DNA from: an uncultured Saprospiraceae bacterium
Lineage (GTDB): Bacteria; Bacteroidota; Bacteroidia; Chitinophagales; Saprospiraceae
Length of the DNA stretch: 64,000 bases
Reading direction: 5' to 3'
Assembly (NCBI GenBank): GCA_937924805.1
Contig: CALDTZ010000004.1
Span: forward strand, 62,001-126,000
The translations under genes and the position numbers were made by a program. Shown piece by piece: positions 8,274-17,110 of this stretch. Numbering within the stretch: position 1 is the first letter of the stretch; each line of letters starts with the position of its first letter. The notes under the pieces are model-generated. The model did not search any database. It saw only the letters and a list, made by a program, of their open reading frames with translations, and had not been told where the DNA came from.

Positions 8274-8849
8274 TTATTCAAGGAATTTATTGACGATTTC
8301 CTTGGCGTTAATAATTGCATCTTCTAATATATCATTGATTACAACGGTGTCGAATTTTTTTTCATAATTCAATTCTTTTTCAGCTTTTGCTATTCGATAA
8401 GCAAGACTTTCTTCTGATTCTGTTTTTCGATTATTCAATCTTTCAAACAATGTAAAAAGAGATGGAGGTTTTACAAAAATTGATAGACAATTATGTCCAT
8501 GAAATTCTTTAATTTTTAATGCTCCTTTGACATCCACATCAAATATTACCGCTTTATTAGTACCCCAAATTCTATTTATTTCTGATTTCAATGTACCATA
8601 ATAAACGCCCTCATATACTTCTTCCCACTCAAGGAATTCATTGTTTTCAACTTTTTTATCAAAATCGAGTTTAGACAAAAAATAGTAATCTTTTCCATCA
8701 ACTTCATATGATCTTTTTTCTCGGGTAGTAACACTAATTGAAAAGGCAAGATTATTGAACGACTTGAGGAGTTCTCTAACAATCGTTGTCTTACCTGCTC
8801 CAGATGGAGCTGTGAATAGAATTAATTTCTTAAGATTTGGTTCAGCCAT
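8274..8849 (-). CDS. gmk: Guanylate kinase
   Basis: A 191-residue P-loop kinase that phosphorylates GMP to GDP with ATP. It shows the Walker A loop APSGAGKTT near residue 15, the GMP-binding region TTREKRSYEVDGKDYYFLS, and VIFDVDVKGALKIK. Length is standard. The ATG at 8849 is chosen because the codon before it is a TTG one step upstream, and the ATG gives the normal N-terminus. It lies five bases after the yicC stop and nine before apaG. The yicC-gmk neighbourhood is widely conserved in bacteria. Confidence 0.97.
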   Translation of the reverse strand: MAEPNLKKLILFTAPSGAGKTTIVRELLKSFNNLAFSISVTTREKRSYEVDGKDYYFLSKLDFDKKVENNEFLEWEEVYEGVYYGTLKSEINRIWGTNKAVIFDVDVKGALKIKEFHGHNCLSIFVKPPSLFTLFERLNNRKTESEESLAYRIAKAEKELNYEKKFDTVVINDILEDAIINAKEIVNKFLE

Positions 8850-8854
8850 CAATT

Positions 8855-9730
8855 TTATACAATATTTAGCATTTGCTCTTTAATTTTTTCTAAGGCATCT
8901 TTCATCGAAACAACAATTTGTTGAATTTCGGTGTGTTGGGCCTTAGAGCCAATTGTGTTTATTTCTCTACCCATTTCTTGACTTATAAAGGATGCTTTTT
9001 TCCCTTTTACAGTTTCTGGACTATTGAGTTGTTCTTTGAGGTATTTACAATGTTGTTCTAATCGAATCTTCTCTTCAGTGATATCTAATTTTTCTAGATA
9101 ATAAATAATTTCTTGTTCATATCGATTCGAATCCATTGTGTTTTCGACATTCAATTGTTCAAGACTACGGGTAAGTCTTTTTTTAATTTTGTCTACTCTT
9201 GCTGTTTCGTGTTGAGGGATTTCTTTAAGAAATCGTTCAATAGAGTCTACTTGATTTATCAAATCAACTTTCATTGCGGCTCCTTCTACAGCTCTAAAAG
9301 ATTTAAATTTATCTAGCGCTTGATCGACACCTGTTTTTACAATTTCCCATTCTTTTTCATCGATAGCTTTTTCATCTAATTCGATAACGTTTGGAATTTT
9401 TAAAATAGATGATAATATATCATTGGCCTCAACACCTAACTCTTTGGTTAAATCAGAAAGTTCGTTGAAATAATTTTTAATTAACGTTCTATTCAATTTG
9501 TAAGGTTCTTCTGCTCCATCTCCGTCAAAGGTAATATTGATATCAATTTTTCCTCTTACAGCACCTTTGAGGACCTTGTTTCTAATTTCAAGTTCTTTAG
9601 ACCTAAATATTGTAGGTACTTTAACTCTCACATCTGCAGATTTTCCATTGAGGCTACGAACTTCAATTTTAATAACCTTTTCTCCGCTGCGAATAATTGA
9701 TTGACCATACCCGGTCATAGATAAAACCAT
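8855..9730 (-). CDS. yicC: YicC family endoribonuclease-like protein
   Basis: A 291-residue YicC protein. It begins with MVLSMTGYGQ, the hallmark N-terminus. It continues with EVRSLNGKSADVRVKVP and a long helical middle, and ends with the DUF1732-type segment FISQEMGREINTIGSKAQ. Relatives in E. coli and Bacillus have been reported as endoribonucleases acting on small RNAs and mRNA. It is the first gene of the operon with gmk, apaG and the peptidase. A TATATTTG -7 box 43 bases upstream probably drives the operon. Confidence 0.95.
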   Translation of the reverse strand: MVLSMTGYGQSIIRSGEKVIKIEVRSLNGKSADVRVKVPTIFRSKELEIRNKVLKGAVRGKIDINITFDGDGAEEPYKLNRTLIKNYFNELSDLTKELGVEANDILSSILKIPNVIELDEKAIDEKEWEIVKTGVDQALDKFKSFRAVEGAAMKVDLINQVDSIERFLKEIPQHETARVDKIKKRLTRSLEQLNVENTMDSNRYEQEIIYYLEKLDITEEKIRLEQHCKYLKEQLNSPETVKGKKASFISQEMGREINTIGSKAQHTEIQQIVVSMKDALEKIKEQMLNIV

Positions 9731-9772
9731 TATGTAAACTATTTAGGTATAAAAGTAATGCAAGAAACTAGC

Positions 9773-9780
9773 CAAATATA
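9773..9780 (-). promoter_or_regulatory. Candidate -7 box of the yicC operon
   Basis: Reads TATATTTG on the minus strand, a TAnnTTTG match placing the start site near 9767, about 37 bases before the yicC ATG. A properly spaced -33 element was not found. Confidence 0.4.
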
Positions 9781-9982
9781 TTAACTCAAAAATACTTTTA
9801 TGTTTCAAAAAGGTGTTATTTTCCATTTAGTTGACAATGAACCATTTATGAAAAATATTTTTTTTAAAGAATTAATAAAAAAACAATTCAAAAAACTACT
9901 ATTAACCAAATAAATTACGAAATTTGCGCTCCCTTAGATTCATCATTTATTTGATTCACAAGGATTTATAAAAAAACAAAAA

Positions 9983-10297
9983 ATGAGAAAAGCTGATTTA
10001 GTTTCATCAATATCTGAGAAAACGGGAGTACCAAAGGTAGATGTCTTAGTTTCTTTGGAAAGTTTTTTTACAGAAATAAAAGGTTCATTATCTCAAGGTG
10101 AAAATGTTTACATCAGAGGTTTTGGTTCGTTTATCATAAAAAAGAGAGCAAAAAAGATAGGAAGACACATAAAGCAAAATATTGCTATTGAAATTCCGGA
10201 ACACTTTATTCCTTCTTTTAAGCCATCAAAAGTTTTTGTAGAACAAGTAAAAGAAAATGTAACTTCTTTGCCTGAGGATAAAAATTTTGAATCTTAA
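9983..10297 (+). CDS. HU/IHF family DNA-binding protein
   Basis: A 104-residue histone-like protein. It begins MRKADLVSSISEKTGVP, continues with the helical dimer part and the conserved VYIRGFGSFIIKKRAKK, then the DNA-contacting beta arms, and ends in the usual PSFKPSK motif. It binds and bends DNA as a dimer in the nucleoid. The C-terminus runs about 14 residues beyond a minimal HU, with an acidic end. The TPR lipoprotein gene follows six bases later, so they probably share a transcript. Specific naming as HupA/B or IHF is not possible from sequence alone. Confidence 0.93.
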   Translation: MRKADLVSSISEKTGVPKVDVLVSLESFFTEIKGSLSQGENVYIRGFGSFIIKKRAKKIGRHIKQNIAIEIPEHFIPSFKPSKVFVEQVKENVTSLPEDKNFES

Positions 10298-10303
10298 AAG
10301 ATT

Positions 10304-11086
10304 ATGAAAAAGGAACACTACGTAAGCATTTTTGCGTTTTTGCTTTTATTTAGTGTGCTTTATTTTGGTTGTGAAACCAAGTCGAAAGATACAATTGCTG
10401 TAGAAAAGTCTAGAGCCTTAAATTTTGAAACGATAAATATTCAGAAATTAAAAACGGAAGCAGTTGAGCGTCTTGACGAAACAACAAAACAAGAGTTTTT
10501 ATTTTTGAACCAAATGTATAATGAGGCTAGTAATGATTCATTAAAAACAGAAGCATTGAAAAAAATTGCAGGCTTTTGGTATAAAAATGAAGAAATTATT
10601 TTGTCTGGTCAGTATGCTAAAAATATTGCTGAAGAAGTCAAAACGGAAGATACATGGTCGATTACGGGGACCACTTTTTCTATTGCCTTTAAAAAGGCTA
10701 AAAACGAAAATGAAAAAGATTTTGCACACAAAAATGCAATAGAAGCATTTGAAACAGCAATAAGTATAAATCCAGAAAATACTCAACATAGAATCAATTT
10801 GGCTTTATGTTATGTAGAAAGACCTTCTAAGGATAATCCTATGCAAGGAATAATGCAGTTGTTGGATTTAAATAAAGCCAATCCAGATAATGTGGCAGTA
10901 ATATTGCAGTTGGCTAAGTTGGGAATGCAAACATCTCAATGGGAAAAAGTAATTGGTCGGTTAAATAAAGTGTTAACTTTGGAACCAAATAATATAGATG
11001 CTGTTTGTATGTTAGCATCTGCATATGCAGGAAAAGGAGATGTGGTGAACGAAGAGAAGTATAAGAATCTCTGCAGAAAGAATTGA
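10304..11086 (+). CDS. TPR-repeat lipoprotein
   Basis: A 260-residue protein with a lipoprotein signal (KKEHYVSIFAFLLLFSVLY followed by the lipobox FGC). After a linker it has two to three tetratricopeptide repeats between about residues 145 and 255, for example AIEAFETAISINPENTQHRI and WEKVIGRLNKVLTLEPNN. TPRs bind partner proteins, so an envelope scaffold role is likely; the partner is unknown. It is placed between HU and the small basic peptide, an arrangement suggesting one operon extending towards the RNase G gene. Confidence 0.85.
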   Translation: MKKEHYVSIFAFLLLFSVLYFGCETKSKDTIAVEKSRALNFETINIQKLKTEAVERLDETTKQEFLFLNQMYNEASNDSLKTEALKKIAGFWYKNEEIILSGQYAKNIAEEVKTEDTWSITGTTFSIAFKKAKNENEKDFAHKNAIEAFETAISINPENTQHRINLALCYVERPSKDNPMQGIMQLLDLNKANPDNVAVILQLAKLGMQTSQWEKVIGRLNKVLTLEPNNIDAVCMLASAYAGKGDVVNEEKYKNLCRKN

Positions 11087-11112
11087 TTAATTGAAATTTA
11101 AATATATAAAAT

Positions 11113-11205
11113 ATGCCTTGCGGTAAAAAAAGAAAAAGACATAAGATTGCTACGCACAAGCGTAAAAAGCGTCTTAGAAAAAACAGACATAAGAAGAAAA
11201 AATAA
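11113..11205 (+). CDS. 30-residue basic AURKAIP1/COX24-like ribosome-associated peptide
   Basis: A very short gene encoding MPCGKKRKRHKIATHKRKKR followed by ten more residues, almost all Lys, Arg, His or Asn. It matches the tiny basic proteins that Bacteroidota genomes annotate as AURKAIP1/COX24-domain proteins, related to mitochondrial mS38 and the actinobacterial small-subunit protein bS22. A role bound to 16S rRNA in the small ribosomal subunit is therefore expected by homology. It starts 26 bases after the TPR gene and is followed by a strong hairpin. Codons are lysine-AAA rich like its neighbours. The coding call is confident despite the size. Confidence 0.88.
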   Translation: MPCGKKRKRHKIATHKRKKRLRKNRHKKKK

Positions 11206-11227
11206 CATTTTATACTATCTCGTATAC

Positions 11228-11262
11228 TTTAGGAGGCTGACAGCCTCCTAAATTTCTTCAAT
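11228..11262 (+). terminator. Rho-independent terminator after the HU/TPR/small-peptide operon
   Basis: TTTAGGAGGCTG at 11228-11239 is perfectly complementary to CAGCCTCCTAAA at 11241-11252. It forms a 10 to 12 base-pair GC-containing stem, followed by a T-rich stretch interrupted by C. It separates the small peptide gene from RNase G. Confidence 0.75.
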
Positions 11263-11335
11263 TTTACTCCTCTATCTAATTACCTTTACTGATTACAGTA
11301 TACGGGCTTTTTGTCATATACATAAATAGACAAAC

Positions 11336-12886
11336 GTGGAGAAGGATATAATTATAAGTTCTACTCCCACAGATATTCAAATCGCTGTGCTTGAAGATCA
11401 AAAACTCGTTGAGCTTCAAAGACAAAAGAAAGATTTTCAATATGCTGTAGGAGATATATTCCTTGGTAGTATCAAAATGGTACGTCAAGGGCTAAACGCT
11501 GCATTCTTAAATGTTGGTGATAGGAGTGATGCTTTTTTGCATTTCACAGACCTAGGACCACAAATAAACTCATTACGAAAATATACCAAACAGGTTGTTA
11601 ATGGGGAACATAAGACTGCATCCCTTAAAAATTTCAAACTAGAGCCAGAAAATCCAAAGAACGGTAAAATCACCCAAGTGTTTGATCGTAAAGAATTGTG
11701 CTTGGTCCAAATATTAAAGGAGCCTATCTCTACGAAAGGCCCTCGATTGACATGTGAAATAACGCTTCCTGGAAGATTTATCGTTTTAACACCATTCGAA
11801 AATATGGTGGCCGTATCAAAAAAAATAGCAGATGAGGCTGAACGAAAACGCTTAAAAACACTAGTTGAAAGTATCAAACCACCTAATTTTGGGGTTATCA
11901 TTCGTACAGCAGCCCAAGGGAAAAAAGTGGCGGATCTGCATGATGAGATTAGAACGCTAGAACGAAAATGGACGAATATTTTTGAGGAATTGTCAAAAAC
12001 AAGAGCGCCCAAAAAGCTTTTAAGTGAATTGGATAAGACAACGAGCTTAATTCGTGATTTGATGAATGATTCTTTTCATCGAATTATAATGGATTCGAAA
12101 GAAGATTATAATACAACAAAAGAATATTTAAATGGTATTGCTCCTGAAAAATTAAAAATTCTTAAACAATACAATGGGAAGAAGCACATCTTCGAACATT
12201 ATAATGTCAATAAGCAAATAAAATCTAGTTTTGGAAAAGCACCAACGCTAAGTAGTGGCGCATATATTGTAATCGAACATACTGAAGCGATGCATGTTAT
12301 CGATGTCAATAGTGGCCCCAAGACAAAAAGAGAGAATCAGGAAGATACTGCGGTACGTGTAAATATGGAAACGGGCAAAGAAATTGCACGTCAGTTGAGA
12401 TTACGAGATATCGGTGGGTTGATCATTATTGATTTTATTGATATGAGAAATCAAGAAAATAAACTTAAGCTCTACAGAGCAATGAAAGGGTTTATGGAAT
12501 TTGACAGGGCTCAACATACGATTCTGCCTCTTAGTAAATTTGGTTTGATGCAAATTACCCGTCAACGAGTAAAACCTGCTTTAAAGATCGAGACGAATGA
12601 AGTTTGTGGTGCTTGTAACGGCAGTGGAAAAGTAAGTCCCTCTTCTTTAATATCGGATGAGATTGAAAGAGATTTGGATTTTATAATGAAAAATATTCCT
12701 TACACATCGTTATCGCTTAAGCTACATCCATTTGTTTATTCTTTTTTCAAGCAAGGGTTTATAAATCGGCAAATGCATTGGTTTTGGAAATATAAAAAGT
12801 GGATTAACCTAAGTGCTGAACCATCTTATTTCGTAAATCAATATCGATTTTTAGATAACTTTGAAGATGAAATTAGGTTGACTTGA
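11336..12886 (+). CDS. rng: Ribonuclease G/E family protein
   Basis: A 516-residue single-strand-specific endoribonuclease for rRNA maturation and mRNA turnover. An S1 domain lies near the N-terminus (YAVGDIFLGSIKMVRQGLN). The catalytic DNase I-like domain has the magnesium aspartates in HVIDVNSGPK and LIIIDFIDM. A zinc-link-like cysteine pair occurs in CGACNGSG near residue 425. Length fits RNase G rather than E; the long RNase E scaffold tail is missing. The start is a GTG at 11336, because an in-frame TAG lies seven bases upstream and no ATG is available. The gene overlaps the following glycosyltransferase by four bases. Confidence 0.93.
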   Translation: MEKDIIISSTPTDIQIAVLEDQKLVELQRQKKDFQYAVGDIFLGSIKMVRQGLNAAFLNVGDRSDAFLHFTDLGPQINSLRKYTKQVVNGEHKTASLKNFKLEPENPKNGKITQVFDRKELCLVQILKEPISTKGPRLTCEITLPGRFIVLTPFENMVAVSKKIADEAERKRLKTLVESIKPPNFGVIIRTAAQGKKVADLHDEIRTLERKWTNIFEELSKTRAPKKLLSELDKTTSLIRDLMNDSFHRIIMDSKEDYNTTKEYLNGIAPEKLKILKQYNGKKHIFEHYNVNKQIKSSFGKAPTLSSGAYIVIEHTEAMHVIDVNSGPKTKRENQEDTAVRVNMETGKEIARQLRLRDIGGLIIIDFIDMRNQENKLKLYRAMKGFMEFDRAQHTILPLSKFGLMQITRQRVKPALKIETNEVCGACNGSGKVSPSSLISDEIERDLDFIMKNIPYTSLSLKLHPFVYSFFKQGFINRQMHWFWKYKKWINLSAEPSYFVNQYRFLDNFEDEIRLT

Positions 12887-13896
12887 TCAAATTTGAAAAA
12901 AAGGAACAAACCATATTAATAGCGTCCCTTAATTGGGGATTAGGACATGCGAGTCGAATGATTCCGGTTATTCGAAAAGCGATCCATGAAGGAAAAGATG
13001 TCATACTTGCCTCTGATGGTGCAGCTGCTACATTATGGAAAATAGAATTTCCGGATTTAGTGCATGTAACACTACCAGAATATAATATAAAGTATTCGAA
13101 AACCAATCACCCAATCTTTATTAGTGTCCAATTTTGGAAAATTTTACGAGGGATATTTCGGGAAAAATACGCTACAAAACAATTAGTAGAAACATACAAC
13201 CCTGATTTAATAATCTCTGATCATCGATTTGGTGTAAGGCATAAAAAGGTTAAATCACTGATTGTAATTCATCAACTTCAAATGATAACACCTCTTCGAA
13301 TCTTTAATGGATTTGCGAATCGTATTAATCATTGGTTAATAAATAAGTTTGATGCTTGCTTAATTCCTGATAATGAAAGTCAAGGCTTGGGTGGATATTT
13401 AACCAATACCGATGGTATTAAAAGGAGTTATTATATTGGACCGCTATCGAGATTAAAATCAAGTAAATCTGTAAAAAAGGTGGATGTTTTACTTCTTTTT
13501 TCTGGTCTTGAACCCCAACGATCTATTTTTGAAGCCTTATGCCTTGAGGTCCTCAAAAAGTCGAAGGTTTCATACACCTTAATTCGAGGAACAATCGGGG
13601 TGATGCCAGATCTGAGGGATGTAACCAATAGGGCAATTTCGGTGTATAATGTGGCTGATTCTATCCTAGTTAATGCATGTATAAATGAATCTACAATAGT
13701 AGTTGCAAGAGCAGGTTATTCTACAATTATGGATTTGTATTTGTTAAAGCAAAAAGCCATTTTAGTGCCAACGCCCGGTCAACCCGAACAAGAATATTTA
13801 GGAAAACATTTAACGGATAATCCTTTATTTTCGATTATTGAACAAAAAAATGTAAAAATGAAATTATTGGATGAATTGAATCACTTATTGAATTGA
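12883..13896 (+). CDS. MurG-like glycosyltransferase family protein
   Basis: A 337-residue GT-B type protein. It opens with ILIASLNWGLGHASRMIPV, the glycine-rich loop seen in MurG and UDP-glycosyltransferase relatives. Its C-terminal half ends with VARAGYSTIMDLYLLKQKAI and VPTPGQPEQEYLG, the nucleotide-sugar binding region of GT28 C-terminal domains. It is not MurG itself, because the acceptor domain differs. The acceptor is unknown. It starts at a TTG that overlaps the rng stop (TTGA), so translation is probably coupled. It ends 16 bases inside the convergent pth gene. Confidence 0.8.
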   Translation: MIKFEKKEQTILIASLNWGLGHASRMIPVIRKAIHEGKDVILASDGAAATLWKIEFPDLVHVTLPEYNIKYSKTNHPIFISVQFWKILRGIFREKYATKQLVETYNPDLIISDHRFGVRHKKVKSLIVIHQLQMITPLRIFNGFANRINHWLINKFDACLIPDNESQGLGGYLTNTDGIKRSYYIGPLSRLKSSKSVKKVDVLLLFSGLEPQRSIFEALCLEVLKKSKVSYTLIRGTIGVMPDLRDVTNRAISVYNVADSILVNACINESTIVVARAGYSTIMDLYLLKQKAILVPTPGQPEQEYLGKHLTDNPLFSIIEQKNVKMKLLDELNHLLN

Positions 13897-14504
13897 TCCA
13901 TAGTATATTTTGCCCCTATTGCTACAAAACTTAGGCACAAATCACTGGCTTTAGGAATTAATTCTTGCAGCTCTTGAATTTCTTTTTTTTCCCATTTGCC
14001 TAAAACGAAATCCACCTGTTGGCCTGTTTTAAAATCATTACCAATACCAAATTTTAGTCTAGGATATTTTTGTGTATTTAGCATTTTTTCAATGTCTTTA
14101 AGTCCATTATGTCCAGCATCTTTACCTTTCTCCCTGAGTCGTAATTTACCTAGTGGTAAATGTAGATCGTCGACAACAATGAGGATGTTTTCAATGGGTA
14201 CTTTTAGTTTGTTCATCCAATATCTAACTGATTTCCCACTAAGATTCATGTAAGTATTTGGCTTTAGTAGATGGATGCCTCTTCCTTTATGTTTAAAGTT
14301 TGCAACCTCACCTAAGTTTTCCATTTTAAAGGATACATCATGTTTGTAGGCTAGGAAGTCACAAACTTCAAATCCTATATTGTGTCTTGTTTGAGCATAT
14401 TTATCGCCAATATTTCCCAATCCTACAATTAAATATTTCATATCGCTTGATTCTGCCTTTTGTTTATTATTCCAGTTAAAAATTCTTGATAAAATAGTTC
14501 GCAT
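13881..14504 (-). CDS. pth: Peptidyl-tRNA hydrolase
   Basis: 207 residues. Pth releases tRNA from peptidyl-tRNA that drops off ribosomes. The core begins MKYLIVGLGNIGDKYAQTRHN, including the catalytic histidine in RHNIGF. It continues with KPNTYMNLSGKSVRYW, VDDLHLPLGKLRLREKGKDAGHNGL and FGIGND. A 21-residue extension rich in Lys and Arg precedes the core; such leaders are common in this phylum, so I use the ATG at 14504. An ATG directly at the core (14441) remains possible. It converges with the glycosyltransferase gene with 16 bases of overlap. Confidence 0.95.
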   Translation of the reverse strand: MRTILSRIFNWNNKQKAESSDMKYLIVGLGNIGDKYAQTRHNIGFEVCDFLAYKHDVSFKMENLGEVANFKHKGRGIHLLKPNTYMNLSGKSVRYWMNKLKVPIENILIVVDDLHLPLGKLRLREKGKDAGHNGLKDIEKMLNTQKYPRLKFGIGNDFKTGQQVDFVLGKWEKKEIQELQELIPKASDLCLSFVAIGAKYTMDQFNK

Positions 14505-14542
14505 CTTATTAATTCTTATTTTGTACACTATATAGACATACT

Positions 14543-15769
14543 TTGGAAAGACGCAAATTTATAGAGACTTTACCACTTTTATCGCTTTTATCATTAGATG
14601 CCTCATCATGTCTTTTTAATGTTGAAGACAATGAAAAAGTTCAATGGGAAGTAATCAAAGATATGTTTCCCAAAAAAGACTTTTTACATCTTAATAGTGG
14701 AAGCGGTGGAACGATGCCATTAGCCGTTCAATCATTGGTGATAAACTTATTAAAAGAATCTGGGAAAACCTCTATCTATAAGTCTTGGGAATGGCAGAAA
14801 GATGTGATGGACTCATGCAAAGAATCTCTATCTTCGATTATAGGTGTTGATAAAAATGAGATTGCTATCAATCGGAATGCAACGGATGGAATTAATTCTA
14901 TTTTATTTGGATTACAACTGGAAAAAGGCGATGCCATCCTGAGTGCAAACCATGATTATTTCTTTGTAAATAAAGCGATTGAGCACCGAGCGATAAAAGA
15001 TGGGATTCGACCAATCATTTTATCAATGGATATTGCAAAAATGAAAGATGAGGAAATAATAGAAAGTTATGATAATGCTTTGACTGAAGATGTAAAATTA
15101 CTTGTCTTAACTTTAATGACTCATAGAGAAGGAAGAATTTTACCAGTAAAGGAAATAACAAAAAAGGCTCATAAAAAAGGTATTTCGGTTTTTGTAGATG
15201 GTGCACAAGCTTTTGGCCATTTTGAACATAATGTAACTGACCTGGCGTGTGATTTTTATGTTACAAGTTTACACAAATGGTTAAATGCACCTAGTGGATC
15301 AGGATTAATATTTGTTAAGAAAAACTGGATTGATAAAATTGACCCGCCTTTGGCCCTACATCCAGATCAAACTTCGATTAAGAAATTTGAATACTTGGGA
15401 ACATCCGCCTTTCATCAGTGGGGAGGGATTATAGGTGCTATACAATTCTTATCCGTTGTATCTATTGCGGAAAAGCAAGAAAGGTTATTGCACCTAACTA
15501 ATTATTGGCAAAAATTATTTCAGAATATCGATAATGTTGATATTACAAAAATTAATGGTGACAATTGTATAGTAGGGATAGGTTCATTTGGAGTGGAAAG
15601 TATAGGTTCAAAAAAATTACAAAAAAAGTTATTTGATGATTATAAAATAAATGTAAAATCTGTAGGTATAAAAAATAATGGTTCCAGAATTCGAGTAAGT
15701 CCAAATGTTTTTACTTTGGAGGAGGATTTGGATTATTTCGCTTCCGCTGTACAAAAGTTAGTAAGGTAA
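14543..15769 (+). CDS. Class V aminotransferase-fold protein with Tat-like leader
   Basis: A 408-residue PLP fold-type I enzyme of the isopenicillin N epimerase / cysteine desulfurase-like group. HLNSGSGGTMPLAVQ is near residue 50, INRNATDGINSILFGL binds PLP phosphate, VDGAQAFGHF holds the PLP-stacking aspartate region, and the lysine in TSLHKWLNAPSGSG is the Schiff base. The N-terminus ERRKFIETLPLLSLL resembles a twin-arginine leader and is followed by a Cys at residue 23, so export as a folded lipoprotein is possible. The start is a TTG at 14543; no nearby ATG exists. It heads a tight four-gene operon. Substrate unknown. Confidence 0.82.
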   Translation: MERRKFIETLPLLSLLSLDASSCLFNVEDNEKVQWEVIKDMFPKKDFLHLNSGSGGTMPLAVQSLVINLLKESGKTSIYKSWEWQKDVMDSCKESLSSIIGVDKNEIAINRNATDGINSILFGLQLEKGDAILSANHDYFFVNKAIEHRAIKDGIRPIILSMDIAKMKDEEIIESYDNALTEDVKLLVLTLMTHREGRILPVKEITKKAHKKGISVFVDGAQAFGHFEHNVTDLACDFYVTSLHKWLNAPSGSGLIFVKKNWIDKIDPPLALHPDQTSIKKFEYLGTSAFHQWGGIIGAIQFLSVVSIAEKQERLLHLTNYWQKLFQNIDNVDITKINGDNCIVGIGSFGVESIGSKKLQKKLFDDYKINVKSVGIKNNGSRIRVSPNVFTLEEDLDYFASAVQKLVR

Positions 15770-15770
15770 T

Positions 15771-16601
15771 ATGTATCTACGGTTATTTCGATTTTTAGAT
15801 CAGTATAAACGTCTAAATGTCTTCTTTTTATTGATCTACTTTTTGTTGGTTGTCTTGCCACATGAAAAGATCGGATTATGGATAAGTAGCCTTTTTAATT
15901 CGGCAACAAGAAACCAATATAATAACACCATTTTAAGTCTTTTTATATTCATTGTAATTGTGTGTTTATATTTCATTAAACCATATTTTAATCGACATCC
16001 GAATAAGTCAAAGGCTTTAATATTGCTAGGCGTACAGGTCTTGTTTGGTTTTGGATGTTTTTATTATTTAATGATTGTTAATATTGAGATGATTCACATA
16101 ATTCAGTATGCAATTTTTGCAATGATAGCTTATCCTTTAATCCAAAACTCGTTTGGCGTATTGTTGTTTACAACCTTAGCTGGAGCAATAGATGAAGCTT
16201 ATCAATACTTTTATTTGTCGCCCGAACGAACGGATTATTATGACTTTAATGACGTGATCATAAACATGGTTGGTGCAAGTACTGGCTTGTTGATTATCTA
16301 TGTGTTTTTTCCTTTGTTAGATAAGACTAAAAAATGGAATAGCTCGCTATTTTTACTTTATGGTTTAATAGGAGTTCTTATTTATTTTGCAATTACTTTT
16401 GACTATCTATGGGTATACCCAACTGAAAATAGTGTCCATTTATATACATTCGTTCGTGAAATTAATCCAGATTTTTGGACTTTTTTACCTTCGGGAATCG
16501 TTTATCATGTAATAAAACCTCTTGAAGGAATGTTCGTTATTTTTAGTTTATTTATTTTTTACGGGATTCTTTTTAAAAATTCAAAAAGTGGAATACTATG
16601 A
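15771..16601 (+). CDS. VanZ-like membrane protein
   Basis: A 276-residue protein with about seven predicted membrane helices. The middle carries the VanZ pattern: His in MIHIIQYAIFAMIAY, then AGAIDEAYQYFYLSPERTDY, then DFNDVIINMVGASTGLL, that is H...DE..Q...R..D..D...N..GA..G. VanZ homologues are linked to glycopeptide tolerance and envelope integrity; the chemistry is unknown. Its ATG lies one base after the aminotransferase stop, and its stop overlaps the next start in ATGA. Translational coupling with both neighbours is therefore likely. Confidence 0.8.
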   Translation: MYLRLFRFLDQYKRLNVFFLLIYFLLVVLPHEKIGLWISSLFNSATRNQYNNTILSLFIFIVIVCLYFIKPYFNRHPNKSKALILLGVQVLFGFGCFYYLMIVNIEMIHIIQYAIFAMIAYPLIQNSFGVLLFTTLAGAIDEAYQYFYLSPERTDYYDFNDVIINMVGASTGLLIIYVFFPLLDKTKKWNSSLFLLYGLIGVLIYFAITFDYLWVYPTENSVHLYTFVREINPDFWTFLPSGIVYHVIKPLEGMFVIFSLFIFYGILFKNSKSGIL

Positions 16602-17107
16602 TTATGAAACCAATAAAAGGAACGTATCCTTCTTACTACGATAAATATATTGACCATCTTGAAGGAAATATTTTTTCTTATTTGAAAGATCAACAAGAAA
16701 GTTATCTTCAATTACTAAAGGAAATACCTGAAGACAAGCAAAATTACTCGTATGGAGAAGGTAAGTGGACAATAAAAGAAGTGATGATTCACTTAAATGA
16801 TTCTGAAAGAATATTTGGGTATCGATCTCTTTGTGTAAGTAGAAAAGAAACGCAAAATTTACCAGGTTTTGAGCAGGAAAATTATGTATTCAATGCCGAA
16901 AGTGATTTTGCAAACTTTAACGAATTGGCGAATGAATTTGATCATCTTAGGTCAGCAAACCTTTCCTTGTTTAAAAATATTAAAAACATACAATGGGATA
17001 ATCAAGGTCTCGCTAGTGGCTTTAAAGTGCCATTAAGGTTATTCCCATTTGTTTTAGCTGGTCACTTAGATCACCATGTTAATATTATGAAAACAAGGTA
17101 TTTTTAA
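16598..17107 (+). CDS. DinB-like (DinB_2) metal-binding protein
   Basis: 169 residues forming a four-helix bundle of the DinB/YfiT superfamily. The three expected metal histidines are visible: one in EVMIHLNDSERIFGYR, and two in LAGHLDHHVNIM. The helper motif GKWTIKE precedes the first. Members include mycothiol- or bacillithiol-dependent transferases and hydrolases, but many are uncharacterised. It starts in the ATGA overlap with the VanZ-like gene. The radical SAM gene starts 3 bases after its stop. Confidence 0.82.
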   Translation: MIMKPIKGTYPSYYDKYIDHLEGNIFSYLKDQQESYLQLLKEIPEDKQNYSYGEGKWTIKEVMIHLNDSERIFGYRSLCVSRKETQNLPGFEQENYVFNAESDFANFNELANEFDHLRSANLSLFKNIKNIQWDNQGLASGFKVPLRLFPFVLAGHLDHHVNIMKTRYF

Positions 17108-17110
17108 TAT

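Noticed and set aside
8588..8782. Second minus-strand frame within gmk
   Set aside because: Out-of-frame reading of the guanylate kinase gene; translation is low-complexity hydrophobic/basic.
11485..12012. 175-codon minus-strand frame opposite RNase G
   Set aside because: Long, but entirely antisense to a conserved catalytic gene; rich in Ser/Phe/Pro as expected for an antisense shadow.
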